This document shows, piece after piece, positions 7,953-17,599 of a stretch of DNA of 64,000 nucleotides (its first letter is position 1; each line of letters opens with the position of its first letter). The notes below the pieces were generated by a model that was given only the letters and a program-made list of their open reading frames with translations, was not told where the DNA came from and did not search any database. A program made the translations under genes and the position numbers. Source of the DNA: JAMQKA01 sp031569985 (GTDB lineage Bacteria; Bacteroidota; Rhodothermia; Balneolales; Balneolaceae); NCBI RefSeq assembly GCF_031569985.1, contig NZ_JAMQKA010000031.1, positions 1 to 64,000 on the forward strand. The letters are read 5' to 3'.

Positions 7953-8909
7953 TTAGTATACATCTTTTACCCCTCTCCCCTGGTTATTTAATTTGTGAAC
8001 AAATTCTGGAGTTACGGGATCTCCTTCAAAGAACTCTCGTTCAACGCCCCGGGTAAGTGCCCACCGGTCGATCCATGAAATACCCCAATCGCCATACCTG
8101 GTAAAGGGGTTATCGTAGGCCGGATCTTTTATTACATCGGTTTGGGAAATGAACCGGTAACCATGTTCTATATATACTTGGGTAAGCTCGTCCAGGTAAC
8201 GTGCATTCAGAAGGCTGGCGTGAATGAGAAGTATTTGCGAAATGTTTCTTCCAAATAATTTGTCAGAGGACTCTTCGTAAAAAAGCAGCTTATCCGTCAT
8301 GTACTTAACATAAGCCTCTCCGATTTTTTGCATTAATTGTTGGTCATCCTGCTGAAATGCATTATGATAAGCTTTTGCAAAGATATAGTCCTCATTGTCT
8401 ATCGTCACCGGGGCTTCTGTATAACCTTGTTCACTTAGAAACGTTCTCAGGGAATCGGCATGTGCTTCTGATAACCCAAGCCGCAGGTAGGGATGGCGGA
8501 AATATTGATATGGCAGGCCATACTTTCCCGATAATTCGCGGCTTACTTTTTCTCCCCTGGTAACATCTGCAGTATATTCTTCAAAAGGAACCTGGTGATA
8601 GTTCTTGTGAGAAAATGTATGATTCCCAAGTTCATACCCTTTTTTTAGCCAGTGTTCCAGCAGTTGTACCTGGTTTGAATCCAAGCGACCGCCCTCATAC
8701 AATTTGAATTCATTGACATATCCTATGGCCGGAATATTGTATTTATCAAATGTACGTATGAGGTCTTGAGTCACCTGTAAATGAAATTCTGGATCGTCGA
8801 TGCCGTAGGAAACTACCGGCAGATCATCTACAGTAATGCACATGGTTTTATCTTGAGCATACAAGACGCTCACCGCTATAGAAAATATCAGTGTAAAAAA
8901 GTATTTCAT
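7953..8909 (-). CDS. Polysaccharide deacetylase (NodB/CE4 family), exported
   Basis: This 318-residue protein has an N-terminal signal peptide (hydrophobic residues 4-18, AYAQD-like cleavage near 19). The NodB metal triad is visible: Asp-Asp in TVDDLP (28-29) and HTFSH (97-101). The FRHPYLRLG segment (about 138-145) carries the conserved Arg-Pro-rich motif of the fold. It would remove acetyl groups from an N- or O-acetylated glycan in the periplasm or outside the cell. The gene sits 17 bp downstream of the propeller gene at 8927-9910 on the same strand, probably one operon. Confidence 0.88.
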   Translation of the reverse strand: MKYFFTLIFSIAVSVLYAQDKTMCITVDDLPVVSYGIDDPEFHLQVTQDLIRTFDKYNIPAIGYVNEFKLYEGGRLDSNQVQLLEHWLKKGYELGNHTFSHKNYHQVPFEEYTADVTRGEKVSRELSGKYGLPYQYFRHPYLRLGLSEAHADSLRTFLSEQGYTEAPVTIDNEDYIFAKAYHNAFQQDDQQLMQKIGEAYVKYMTDKLLFYEESSDKLFGRNISQILLIHASLLNARYLDELTQVYIEHGYRFISQTDVIKDPAYDNPFTRYGDWGISWIDRWALTRGVEREFFEGDPVTPEFVHKLNNQGRGVKDVY

Positions 8910-8926
8910 ATTGAATTGTATAATTA

Positions 8927-9910
8927 TTAATTGTTGTAATTTTTCAGGATCCCGGCATCTACCCAGTAGATATCCCGGTCGCTGATGTAGAAAAAATATT
9001 TGCCATCTCTAGTAACAAATGGGCAGCGTTCGTGTCCTTTTGTATTGATAAGCTCTCCCATATTTCTCGCTTCTTTCCAATCGTCATGTTGGTCTCTAAA
9101 ACTAATATACAAATCGCATTGCCCGTGCCCTTCTCTTCTCACAGAGCTGAAGATCATATGCGATTCGTCGGGCGCTACAAACACATCGGCTTCGTATTGG
9201 CGGGAATTGATGTTTTGGTTTAAGCGGTGGGGAGCCTGGAAACTCCCATTTTGAAACTTGGATTTATAGATGTCAAAATCGTGCTTTCTTTCTTCAGTGG
9301 CCGCAAAATTTGAGGCGAAATAAATGCTGCCATCATTCGTAAAGGAGCTGTAGTATTCATTTGCGCCTGTATTGATGGAATCTCCTGCATGGACCGGGTC
9401 GGACCACCCTGAATCAGTACGGGAAGAGTACCAGATATCGTAGTCTTTTGGCACTTCAGATCCATCACGAGACATATTAGAAATGTAATACAACCTTTTT
9501 TCATCCGGGGAGAGGAAAGGATCATTGAAACTAAACCGTTCATGTGCAATCAGGGGCATGGGTGACGTCCAGATGCCGTTTTCCAGCCTCGCAGATCGTA
9601 TTTCCGCTTTGCCTTCGATATCCACTCCATAATAAAATTCGGTTGCATCCTTTGAGAAAACAGAACCGAATTCATGTTCATCACTCTTCGAGATCAGATT
9701 CGGAGCAAATTTCTCAGGCTTCATCCCAGGGAATTTTTGGCCCAAGTAGAAGAACAGGTCATCTTGTACCGAACCGGAATCTCCTTCCACATGAGTGAAC
9801 AGTTTATCCAGATCGTCTACGTGCTCTTTTTTACCGGTCCATTTGTTGCTTTGGACACTTACAAGAAGTAACAGAAGAATAGCATAGAAACCGTGGAATA
9901 TTTTGTTCAC
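8927..9910 (-). CDS. Exported PD40/TolB-like beta-propeller protein
   Basis: This is a 327-residue protein with a hydrophobic signal sequence in residues 6-20. The body has repeated PD40/WD40-like blades: FGSVFSKDATEFYYG, DPFLSPDEKRLYYIS, YYSSFTNDGSIYFAS, FVAPDESHMIFSS and PFVTRDGKYFFYISD. Such propellers bind protein or carbohydrate partners and do not by themselves show a catalytic role. It precedes the deacetylase gene by 17 bp on the same strand, so the two probably work together on an extracellular substrate. Confidence 0.8.
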   Translation of the reverse strand: MNKIFHGFYAILLLLLVSVQSNKWTGKKEHVDDLDKLFTHVEGDSGSVQDDLFFYLGQKFPGMKPEKFAPNLISKSDEHEFGSVFSKDATEFYYGVDIEGKAEIRSARLENGIWTSPMPLIAHERFSFNDPFLSPDEKRLYYISNMSRDGSEVPKDYDIWYSSRTDSGWSDPVHAGDSINTGANEYYSSFTNDGSIYFASNFAATEERKHDFDIYKSKFQNGSFQAPHRLNQNINSRQYEADVFVAPDESHMIFSSVRREGHGQCDLYISFRDQHDDWKEARNMGELINTKGHERCPFVTRDGKYFFYISDRDIYWVDAGILKNYNN

Positions 9911-10171
9911 GAAGTATCAGATGTAGATGATTTTGTTTAATAAGAGATTACAGCTGCTACAAGGATTAATAGAATTCCTTATGCAAAGTAAGTCAGCTGG
10001 TCCCGGTACGGCAAGAACATAAGTTAGTTTCAGATAAATGTCTGCCATATTTAGGTTAGCCATATTACTCATCTAAAACCAACATTAGTGCATCTTCGGC
10101 AAAAAAATTTTAATTGATCTCAGATTATCCCAAAAATATTTAGACAGCAGGTTTCATCCGAAATTGCAGTG

Positions 10172-11707
10172 CTAAAGCAGTTCCTGTTGGTTTCCGAATC
10201 GGTCAAGGTACTGGGTAAGCTTCACTTTGCGGCGGGTGCTTACGCTGGTCATATAGCGAACCTTACCGTAGATGGGTCGTTCCTGCCACGCGCGGTCGAA
10301 TCGCCCCAGGCACCAGAAGATGCCGGAATAGCTGTTGGGATCACGCCCGTCAATAGCAAACTTGTTATTAAGCTCTATCATGAACTTCAGCGCGGTTTGG
10401 GGATCGGGGGTCCACTCCAGAATTTTCTTGCCCCACAGCATCCGCAGGTAGTTGTGAATGATTCCCTCCTGCCGGAGCTGGCGCTGGGCGGCATTCCAGA
10501 GCTCGTCGTGCGTCTGGGCTTTTTCGAACTGCTCGTAACTGTATACCCATTCGCGGGGATCATCTTTGTGGTCCATCAGCGTCTCCAGGGCCCAGTCGGG
10601 CAAACTGTCAAATTCGGCGTAATCGGGTCGATGGTGCGCAAAATGGAATCCCACTTCCCGCCAGGTGATCAGCTCGTCCAGGTACTTGGAGATATTGGAC
10701 TCCCCGTTCCAAAACTGTCCGCGCGACCCATCGTTGTATGAGATATCTCCTAAATCCCACCCTTTGGGTTGATGGTCCAGCACCGTTTTCACAATCTCAT
10801 ACTCCGATATCTTCCCGAAATGCAGCCAGGGGCTCATCCCACTTACTTTGTTCTCATCCGGGTCATTTCGTTTGTCTCCATAATCCATAAGCCCATACTG
10901 CACAAACTGTCCGAGCTTGCCGAGTGCCGCCTGCCGCGTCCCCTTGATCTCCAGTGGCTTCACCTCATGGTCTATCGGCTGCTCACCTAGAAACGAAGTA
11001 ATATTATTGGGAATATTGCCACTAGTGGGCAGTTTTTTACGGATTGCATCGATATCCAAAGTATTTCGATTCTCAAGCTCCTCCAGCGGATTTTTTTTCG
11101 GGGGATGTGTATAACATTCCACAAAGTGTTTCTGCACAATCTTGCGAAAAAAGTAGGCGCTGTAGGGATCTTTGTCAGTGAGCCCCAGTGGAATAATCCC
11201 GTTGTTATCTACGGTTGTGACCGGGATGTCAAGGTTTTCCCCGAGCCACCTATTGCGCTCACGAATAAAGTAGACCGGGAATTCGTCGGTCACCAGGTAA
11301 CAGGCATTGCTAAAGACTTCCAGGTAGGCCTGCTTGTTGGTACCCGACTCCTCTTCCACAAAGGAAAGATAATTCAGGTCATGTTTCAGAGCATACTGCT
11401 GCACCTCCTGCATCCCCTCCAGGTAAAACTGGTGTATACGGTCAGAGGCCCACGGGTAGTCGTTTTTCAACTCTTCGTAGAGCAGCAAGGGCTTCCCCAA
11501 CTTGTTAGCCCAGCCCACGGCATATTCCAGCGCGTAATTGTACTGCAGCCGGTGGCCCAACTGCATCCAGTAGACTACGTAATCGCCTTCACTGTTGGGA
11601 CTCAGATCATTCCTGTGAAATACACGGTGGCGGTTGATGTTTTTCATGCTCAATGCTCTTTTATAATTCATTTTCGGAGGCGTCAACAGCAATGGAAGAG
11701 CAGACAT
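10172..11707 (-). CDS. Class II CPD photolyase (deoxyribodipyrimidine photo-lyase)
   Basis: It would repair cyclobutane pyrimidine dimers with light, using FAD. The N-terminal antenna-type domain starts RHRVFHRNDLSP and VVYWMQLGHRLQYNYAL, characteristic of class II enzymes. The C-terminal FAD domain carries YLDELITWREVGFHFA and the class II signature DGRDPNSYSGIFWCLGRFDR followed by ERPIYGKVRYM. The first 20 residues before MKNINRHR look like an over-extended start; ATGs at residues 13 and 21 are reasonable alternatives. The gene is isolated, with long frames on the opposite strand that are shadows. Confidence 0.9.
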   Translation of the reverse strand: MSALPLLLTPPKMNYKRALSMKNINRHRVFHRNDLSPNSEGDYVVYWMQLGHRLQYNYALEYAVGWANKLGKPLLLYEELKNDYPWASDRIHQFYLEGMQEVQQYALKHDLNYLSFVEEESGTNKQAYLEVFSNACYLVTDEFPVYFIRERNRWLGENLDIPVTTVDNNGIIPLGLTDKDPYSAYFFRKIVQKHFVECYTHPPKKNPLEELENRNTLDIDAIRKKLPTSGNIPNNITSFLGEQPIDHEVKPLEIKGTRQAALGKLGQFVQYGLMDYGDKRNDPDENKVSGMSPWLHFGKISEYEIVKTVLDHQPKGWDLGDISYNDGSRGQFWNGESNISKYLDELITWREVGFHFAHHRPDYAEFDSLPDWALETLMDHKDDPREWVYSYEQFEKAQTHDELWNAAQRQLRQEGIIHNYLRMLWGKKILEWTPDPQTALKFMIELNNKFAIDGRDPNSYSGIFWCLGRFDRAWQERPIYGKVRYMTSVSTRRKVKLTQYLDRFGNQQELL

Positions 11708-11878
11708 TCCCTCTTTTGACTTCTTGGATATCTCAGATTACAGAGATGGTTAGAAATCATCGGTGCATAAATTTAGTACGGCAGCATCCCGACTTGCTAC
11801 CTATTGTCACTACTTTAATTGCAGTGGCCTCTGTTTTCAGTACAGCAATGTTCTATCTTGTAATTCTGCTATCTTTGA

Positions 11879-12732
11879 TCAGTTAAGCTCATTCTTGTTT
11901 GTTTTTTCATCTTTTTGTGCTGTAAAGTCTTTTGTACTGAACACATCTGACAAAATGGATTGTTCGATATATCCCCGTTGTTCCGATTTTACAGGTATCC
12001 GTATGATAAGGTGAATTTCTCCAGCTGCCGGCACCTGAATAGTCACCCGCGGTTCCACCGATGGCACGTCAAGTCCCTGTTCATCGCTGATTTGCTTCAT
12101 GTGCTTGCGTACGTCTTCAAGATATGGTTGGCAATGCCTGTTGGCGGATTCCAGGAACGCCTTCTGAGCTTCCCGCCAGTTATCTTCCCTCTTAAACGGA
12201 ATGGTAATTACATGCAGAATATAGTCGTTCGTATAACTCTCGTTGATAACGGGTTCCGAGACAAACAATGCATTGGGAAGAACCGTCATACGTCCTGTCC
12301 GTTGGTGAGTGAGCTTACCAGGGCCGACTTCAAGGATCGTGGTAGCAAGCAGATTTTAATCTGTATGCGATCACCTAAATTAAAAGAACCAGCCCCGGTT
12401 TTGAGTATCGATCCGGTAACACAGAGAATCAACTCCTTGGTAGCCACAACAAAAGCAATCGCAATTGCCACGATCGACAAAGCAATTGTTCGAAGCTGTT
12501 CACCCCATATAAAAAATAGGCCCAGCAGCAGTATAAGTAACAATCCATTACGTGATTGAACCAACCACCGACGTCGCAGATCGGTAGTACCTACATTTCG
12601 ACGAATATATCTAGCAATCAGCACACGCAATACAACGATTGCGATAATGAGAATACCCGTGCTGACAAACATATACATTAAAGAACCTGAAATAGTGAAA
12701 TCTTCCATCCATACTCTTAAATCTTCAAGCAT
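11879..12732 (-). pseudogene. Mechanosensitive channel MscS family, broken by deletion and frameshift
   Basis: Two adjacent minus-strand frames together make one MscS-type protein. The first (12732-12286) has three hydrophobic helices and reaches FNLGDRIQIK, the start of the MscS beta domain. It then runs out of frame to a TGA. In the next frame the DNA continues with LLATTILEVGPGKL, THQRTGRMTVLPNALFVSEP and VINESYTNDY, exactly the expected continuation. The roughly ten residues expected between GDRIQI and LLATT (an RGDVID-type segment) are missing. A small out-of-frame deletion near 12350-12355 explains both facts. A restart at ATG 12289 would give only the cytosolic tail and no channel. Confidence 0.8.
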
Positions 12733-13150
12733 TATTATTTGTCCTGCTGATTACTGATCATTGAAATATTAAAACGTATTCCATCCACATTGTAAATTGA
12801 ATAAAAATGTAAGGTTTCTCGACGTTCCGATACAATTGTATAATTTTAGAACTTGTAATCGCAATTATATCAACTGTACACTCAACAAACTCGCCAAAGA
12901 ATTCCAGTTCCTGTTCCCTCCTCCCATAACCTAATGTTTTGGGACACCTGTCATCTTTTTCAAGACAAGCCTCGGGAATTCGCTGGACTGGAGAAGGTAA
13001 CCAATCAGCAACTCAACAATTCGACGTTTTAAACATCTCGAAAGGGCCTGATATCAAGCAGGTATCCTTCTTTCATCAACTTCTGTTCGGAACAAAGACT
13101 CGGTTAAGACGATAACAACCGGATGAACATCTACAGAAAACCATAAACTT
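12733..13150. other. Intergenic region, nothing recognised
   Basis: AT-rich spacer between the broken channel gene and the exported protein at 13151. I see no gene, RNA or clear repeat in it. Confidence 0.4.
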
Positions 13151-13744
13151 ATGTCCATGCTAAAAAAGTTACCGCTATTATTACTCGCTATATTTACAGT
13201 ATCACAACTTTCGGGAGTAGAAACGGCCAATGCCCAGGATGGATTCTTTACGGACGCCCAAACATTGTCCAAAGGGACTGGCACCCTTGGCATTCAACCG
13301 GTGTATTTTACCGAATCGGAGGATGGCATGCTGATGTTTCGTGGTGCTTACGGGCTGAACAGCACCGTCACGCTACACGGCAAGCTGGGTGTATTTGAAG
13401 ATGAAACCTACGGCGGCGGCCACCTGGAGATCGGTCTGGCTTCTGAACCTTCTTCCAGCATCTCACTAGCCCTGCTCGCCGGGGTTCACGTTTGGGATGA
13501 ACCAGGACTAAAGGCTTCCCTTATAGCGAGCAAGCGATGGGACCAGGTTAGCCTGTTCTCTGGATTGAGCTACGAGCCTATTTTCTATGAGAATAATACG
13601 CTGGGTCCCCTGCTTATACCGGTCGGCATCGATGTGCACTTGGACAACAGCTCGGCAAACCTGGTACTGGAGGCTGACCTGGCCGCAAACGACGATGGAG
13701 AGTTTCTGCAGGCGATTACGGGCGGTATTTATTTTTATTTATGA
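13151..13744 (+). CDS. Exported protein, probable small beta-barrel
   Basis: This is a 197-residue protein with a clear signal peptide (Met-Lys start, hydrophobic LLLLAIF, cleavage near NAQD at about 28-30). The mature part alternates polar and hydrophobic residues with many Gly, Thr and Ser, and ends in aromatic GGIYFYL, the pattern of an outer-membrane barrel with a C-terminal aromatic residue. I recognise no named family. No operon partner is close; a long imperfect hairpin lies just downstream. Confidence 0.65.
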   Translation: MSMLKKLPLLLLAIFTVSQLSGVETANAQDGFFTDAQTLSKGTGTLGIQPVYFTESEDGMLMFRGAYGLNSTVTLHGKLGVFEDETYGGGHLEIGLASEPSSSISLALLAGVHVWDEPGLKASLIASKRWDQVSLFSGLSYEPIFYENNTLGPLLIPVGIDVHLDNSSANLVLEADLAANDDGEFLQAITGGIYFYL

Positions 13745-13797
13745 TTTTGCTCCTTTAAATATCAAATAGAACCCACTTACTTCTGTTATAGCACGAA

Positions 13798-13870
13798 GTA
13801 ACACGGTGAAGCCATAGAGGTCCACAAAGGCGTAGTTCATGCTTCATGACCTCTGTGGAAACTGTGTTAC
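13798..13870. repeat. Long imperfect hairpin
   Basis: GTAACAC at 13798-13804 pairs with GTGTTAC at 13864-13870, and ATAGAGGTC pairs with GACCTCTGT inside. It lies about 55 bp after the stop of the 13151 gene and lacks a T-run directly after the stem, so it may be a repeat-type palindrome rather than an intrinsic terminator. Confidence 0.5.
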
Positions 13871-14070
13871 AATTTAAAAAGTAAAATTTGGATATTTGCC
13901 CATCACTTATCATTCATTAATACTGTCGTTGAATGAAACTCGGATATCACGGTTGAAATGGATCAACACCGATAAAATATAATCTGTAGTTTTCTGCTGC
14001 ATCTGTGGCATCGGCGTTCTAGTCCTTCGCTAGTCTGGTATCTTTTAAAAAGAGTAGAATTTGACAGACA

Positions 14071-14766
14071 CTAGAAAGCCACTATAAAGCCCAGTCCCAC
14101 TGTAAATAGGTCTGTACTAGAACGACTCGTATCGTACACAAGGGTACCGTTATTGTTGCGCAGGGCTCCCTCTTTCAGGTAGTCAGCCTCTCCACCGAAC
14201 AAATAGCGCGCTTTGAGATCGATAAACCACGTCAACTTCTGACCTAAATCATCATAGGAATCGGCTACCTTAAACTTGAGTCCGCCACCAAGTCCGTAAC
14301 TGAACGCGGTGTCATCAAAATTGGTAGTCGAGGCGATCGTATCAAAATCACTGTCATCCTCCACTTTGCTTTCCGTAAAGAGATAATTCAGGCCCACCAG
14401 CGCATCGACGTAGGGTCGAACGATCCGCTCCTTTGCTTCCAGCCGGGTAAAAAAGTGCCCCGTAAAAATGTTGTTGGTCGTGCGCACTCCCACCCGTACT
14501 TCGGGAATATTGGGATTGAAAAACTCTTTTCGCGATTGATTACCGTAATTATAGAATCCCAGGTTTAGACCCACCGTTAATGGTGAGTTTTTGACGCTAT
14601 ATGCCGCCATGCCCTCAAGTCCTATACCATTGCTCTCAACATTGCGCTTGAAATTACCCTGGGGAAATCCGCCGTCAAGGGTTAAGCCAAAACTAAAATC
14701 CTGAGCGATGGCCACCGGCAGACCAAATGCCGTCAGGAATAGGAGTAACAGTAACATCTTTTTCAT
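14071..14766 (-). CDS. Outer-membrane beta-barrel protein (PorT/OmpW-like)
   Basis: This 231-residue protein has a signal peptide (MKKMLLLLLFLTAFG, cleavage near AIAQD at about 21). The mature protein is rich in Gly, Phe and Tyr with alternating strands (FSFGLTLDGGFPQG, VGLNLGFYNYG, AFSYGLGGGLKFKV) and ends VGLGFIVAF with the terminal Phe typical of barrels. The role is unknown; such barrels are common porin-like or adhesion proteins in this phylum. Confidence 0.72.
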   Translation of the reverse strand: MKKMLLLLLFLTAFGLPVAIAQDFSFGLTLDGGFPQGNFKRNVESNGIGLEGMAAYSVKNSPLTVGLNLGFYNYGNQSRKEFFNPNIPEVRVGVRTTNNIFTGHFFTRLEAKERIVRPYVDALVGLNYLFTESKVEDDSDFDTIASTTNFDDTAFSYGLGGGLKFKVADSYDDLGQKLTWFIDLKARYLFGGEADYLKEGALRNNNGTLVYDTSRSSTDLFTVGLGFIVAF

Positions 14767-15114
14767 TGTAGTAGTCCCTTTTGATTAAAAAACTATAAAG
14801 TGATTTTACGCATCTGTTACAAAAAAGTTCATGGCATTTTGATGTGATTTTAGAAGGCTCTGCAAAACCGCGGTGTATAAAAACTGTCATCACGTCCGCC
14901 AAATGGCGGATTGGGGCGTGACGATCTCCACACGAGGGGAGATTACCGCACTTCATTCACTATACACACCTTTGCCAAGGGTACGGTGCACTTCGTTCAT
15001 TCTGTTGGCAATGGCACCATGGTATTTCAAATCCTCATTTATTCTTTACCAAAAATCAGGATGCTAATGCTATTAAAGCTGTGCCCCTTGTTTCTCATCC
15101 TTATTTTTACTATC
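14767..15114. other. Intergenic region with repeat E
   Basis: Around 14885-14960 the sequence GTCATCACGTCCGCCAAATG, then GGGGCGTGACGATCTCCACA matches, inverted, the block at 54219-54325. The remainder has no visible gene. Confidence 0.45.
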
Positions 15115-15133
15115 AAGTGTTAAAGAAACACTT
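15115..15133. promoter_or_regulatory. AraR-like operator, perfect dyad, in front of GH127
   Basis: AAGTGT-TAAAGAA-ACACTT is a perfect 6-7-6 inverted repeat, about 85 bp before the GH127 start. The same dyad recurs upstream of the arabinose genes. It overlaps the possible -33 element (TTTG at 15133-15136) of the promoter, a position suited to repression. Confidence 0.7.
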
Positions 15134-15167
15134 TTGTAATTAAGAATAATTTGGCGCTGTACCTTTG
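15133..15167 (+). promoter_or_regulatory. Bacteroidetes-type promoter for GH127
   Basis: TACCTTTG at 15160-15167 matches the TAnnTTTG -7 consensus exactly. TTTG at 15133-15136 may be the -33 box, although the 23-bp gap is longer than usual. Transcription would begin near 15174, about 45 bp before the start codon. Confidence 0.4.
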
Positions 15168-15218
15168 TAGGCTAACATTTTACTCCCCTATTTTTTGAAC
15201 ACCTAAAATGGAGTCACC

Positions 15219-17192
15219 ATGTCTTTAGATATCAGAAAAATCAATTGGGTTGGATATTGCTTGTTACTAGCTGTCATGCTACTAGGTGGTTGCAGTTCTG
15301 GAAATGAAGAATCTACTGATAAATTTACGATTGTTCCCTCCCGGGATATTGTTAAAGCGGAGCAATTTGAGCTAAGTGAGGTTCAACTTCTTGAGAGCCC
15401 GTTCAAAGATGCAAAAGAGCGGGACGGTAAATACCTTCTCAGCCTGAATCCAGATCGACTGCTGGCTCCCTACTTAAAACAGGCGCGAATGGAGCCCGAA
15501 GTTGATAATTACGGGGGCTGGGAATCGACCGGCCTCGACGGACATTCGCTGGGCCATTATCTATCGGCGATATCCATGATGTCTGCCACCAGTGATAATG
15601 AAGAATTTAAGCAACGGGTTGATCACATTGTGAGTACGCTTGCAACAGTGCAGGATTCCATCGGGACAGGCTATGTCGCCGGGATTCCCAACGGCAAAGA
15701 AATATTCGACGAGATAGCATCGGGCAATATTGATGCGGAACCTTTTGGTCTTAACGACGGCTGGGTGCCCTGGTATAATATCCATAAGCTTTATGCCGGT
15801 TTGCGGGATGCCTACCTGTATGCTAATAGCGACTTGGCCCGGGAAGTGTTGGTCAAACTTTCAGATTGGGCTGTGAACCTCTCAAATCAACTTTCTGGTG
15901 AACAGTTCAGGCAGATGATTCGTGCAGAATATGGCGGGATGAACGAGGTACTGACCGATGTGTATGCGATCACCGGTGACAAAAAGTATCTCGAAGTGGC
16001 CCAGCGCTTTAATGACCAGCGGCTGTTCGATCCGCTTGCCAGTGGTGAGGATCAGTTGGAGGGCCTGCATGCCAACACCCAGATTCCCAAAATTATTGGT
16101 GCAGCACGGGAATACGAATTTACGGGCAACAATACCCTCCAACAGGTTGCCACTTTCTTTTGGGAGACGGTAGTAAATAACCGTACCTATGCCAATGGTG
16201 GTAACAGCATGAATGAACATTTTGGAGAGCTTGGGAAACTTGCCGAACGCCTGAGTAAGGTGACCTCTGAAACCTGTAACACCTACAACATGCTAAAGCT
16301 TACTGAGCATCTAATGAAATGGTATCCTGATGAGCCGAAGTACGCCGCTTACTATGAAAAGGCGCTCTACAACCATATCCTGGCATCACAGGATCCCAAG
16401 ACAGGGATGGTCTGTTATTTTGTACCGCTGATTTCCGGCCATTTCAAGACGTTCAGCAGCCCGGAGGACTCTTTCTGGTGCTGCGTGGGATCGGGCATGG
16501 AAAATCACACCAAGTATGGCAAGAATATCTACCTTCACACAGATTCAGAGCTTTTTGTTAACCTGTTTATCCCTTCAGAAGTAACCTGGAATCCCAAGGA
16601 GGTAACCCTGCGGCAAGAAACCGATTTTCCCCGCTCCCAGAGCTCAACACTTACGATATCAACTGAAAATCCCACTCAGTTTGCCCTCAACATCCGTCGG
16701 CCGGGCTGGGCGGGATCCGGATTGGGGATTTTAGTTAATGGTGATCCCGTCGATGCGCAAACCAGCACCGCTCATGTTTCCATAGTGCGTGAATGGAGCG
16801 ATGGCGACCAAGTTGAGGTGATCCTGCCGATGGATTTCCAGTTGGAGCCACTTGCTGATAATGAACATAAAGCGGCGATCACCTACGGACCCATCCTGCT
16901 GGCAGGTCAGCTGGGAGATGCACGCATGCAACAAGAACCGATCCCCTATGGTGGGTACGACGGTTTTGACGGCCGGTGGGATCATCGTCGATATGAAGAT
17001 ATGGAGCTTGTGGAAGCGCTATCATTTGATGTTGGGGATCAACCGATTCAAAACTGGATCTCCCCTGTTGAAGGACAGGCCCTTCACTTCAGAACGCAGG
17101 GCGTTGGCAGCCCCAATGATGTGGAACTGGCTCCTTTTTATGAGGTGAACCACCAGCGCTACGCCATTTATTGGGATATCACTCGGCAATGA
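15219..17192 (+). CDS. GH127 beta-L-arabinofuranosidase lipoprotein
   Basis: This 657-residue enzyme (formerly DUF1680) would release beta-L-arabinofuranose from arabino-oligosaccharides or glycoprotein side chains. A lipoprotein signal ends LLGGC with Cys25. The catalytic (alpha/alpha)6 barrel shows GHYLSAISMMSA (112-123), WVPWYNIHKLYAGL (182-195), NEHFGELG (332-339), SETCNTYNML (350-359) and FWCCVGSGMENH (419-430). By analogy with characterised GH127 enzymes, Glu351, Cys353, Cys421 and Cys422 would hold the zinc, the first of the Cys pair is the nucleophile, and Glu333 is the likely acid/base. All are present, so it should be active. A matching AraR-like operator lies about 85 bp upstream. 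Confidence 0.92.
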   Translation: MSLDIRKINWVGYCLLLAVMLLGGCSSGNEESTDKFTIVPSRDIVKAEQFELSEVQLLESPFKDAKERDGKYLLSLNPDRLLAPYLKQARMEPEVDNYGGWESTGLDGHSLGHYLSAISMMSATSDNEEFKQRVDHIVSTLATVQDSIGTGYVAGIPNGKEIFDEIASGNIDAEPFGLNDGWVPWYNIHKLYAGLRDAYLYANSDLAREVLVKLSDWAVNLSNQLSGEQFRQMIRAEYGGMNEVLTDVYAITGDKKYLEVAQRFNDQRLFDPLASGEDQLEGLHANTQIPKIIGAAREYEFTGNNTLQQVATFFWETVVNNRTYANGGNSMNEHFGELGKLAERLSKVTSETCNTYNMLKLTEHLMKWYPDEPKYAAYYEKALYNHILASQDPKTGMVCYFVPLISGHFKTFSSPEDSFWCCVGSGMENHTKYGKNIYLHTDSELFVNLFIPSEVTWNPKEVTLRQETDFPRSQSSTLTISTENPTQFALNIRRPGWAGSGLGILVNGDPVDAQTSTAHVSIVREWSDGDQVEVILPMDFQLEPLADNEHKAAITYGPILLAGQLGDARMQQEPIPYGGYDGFDGRWDHRRYEDMELVEALSFDVGDQPIQNWISPVEGQALHFRTQGVGSPNDVELAPFYEVNHQRYAIYWDITRQ

Positions 17193-17347
17193 GATGCGTT
17201 GAAGGTTGGATTAATTTAATAATGAACAACAACGGCTTTGTTTCATCCCGGACCCGTACCGGGATCTCGCGGAAAATCGAAGCGTTGATATAATTGGTGT
17301 AGTGCGCTACGTTCAACAATCTTACCAGAGATTTGGGTCTGAAGTAG
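17193..17347. other. Short spacer with gene debris
   Basis: A CCCGGACCCGTACCGGG palindrome lies at about 17247-17263. No intact gene is seen. Confidence 0.3.
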
Positions 17348-17523
17348 TCCGAAAAGATTGGCTGCGTAGAGTTGCATCAGTTTGCGGAAATGAAACTGGC
17401 CGGTAAATCTCCGGAAGATGCCATGCCCCTGGTCAAGGATCACCTTGATCGGTGCGGCAGTTGCCGTGAAGAGTATGAGGCCTTGCTGGAAGCCATGAAA
17501 AGTCTTGAGAATCCCATCTAGTA
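17348..17523 (+). pseudogene. Zinc-finger (HxxxCxxC) anti-sigma-like protein, possible fragment
   Basis: The frame after a TAG at 17345 encodes about 58 residues: a Cys near the start (GCVELHQFAEMKLAG), then VKDHLDRCGSCREEYEALL and a TAG at 17521-17523. His-x3-Cys-x2-Cys with an upstream Cys is the layout of zf-HC2-type anti-sigma domains. There is no ATG before residue 16, so either the gene starts at a rare codon or the 5' end has been lost. It reads towards the outer-membrane gene at 17600. It could be a small real regulator or debris. Confidence 0.4.
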
Positions 17524-17599
17524 ATTTAAGTACGTTAAAAAAGTAAGATTCCCGCCTATCTGGTAGTCTAGTAGAAAATGAAAGCTCAACTACCAGGTT

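Noticed and set aside
10169..10741. 190-residue plus-strand frame
   Set aside because: Antisense to the photolyase C-terminal domain with no features of its own.
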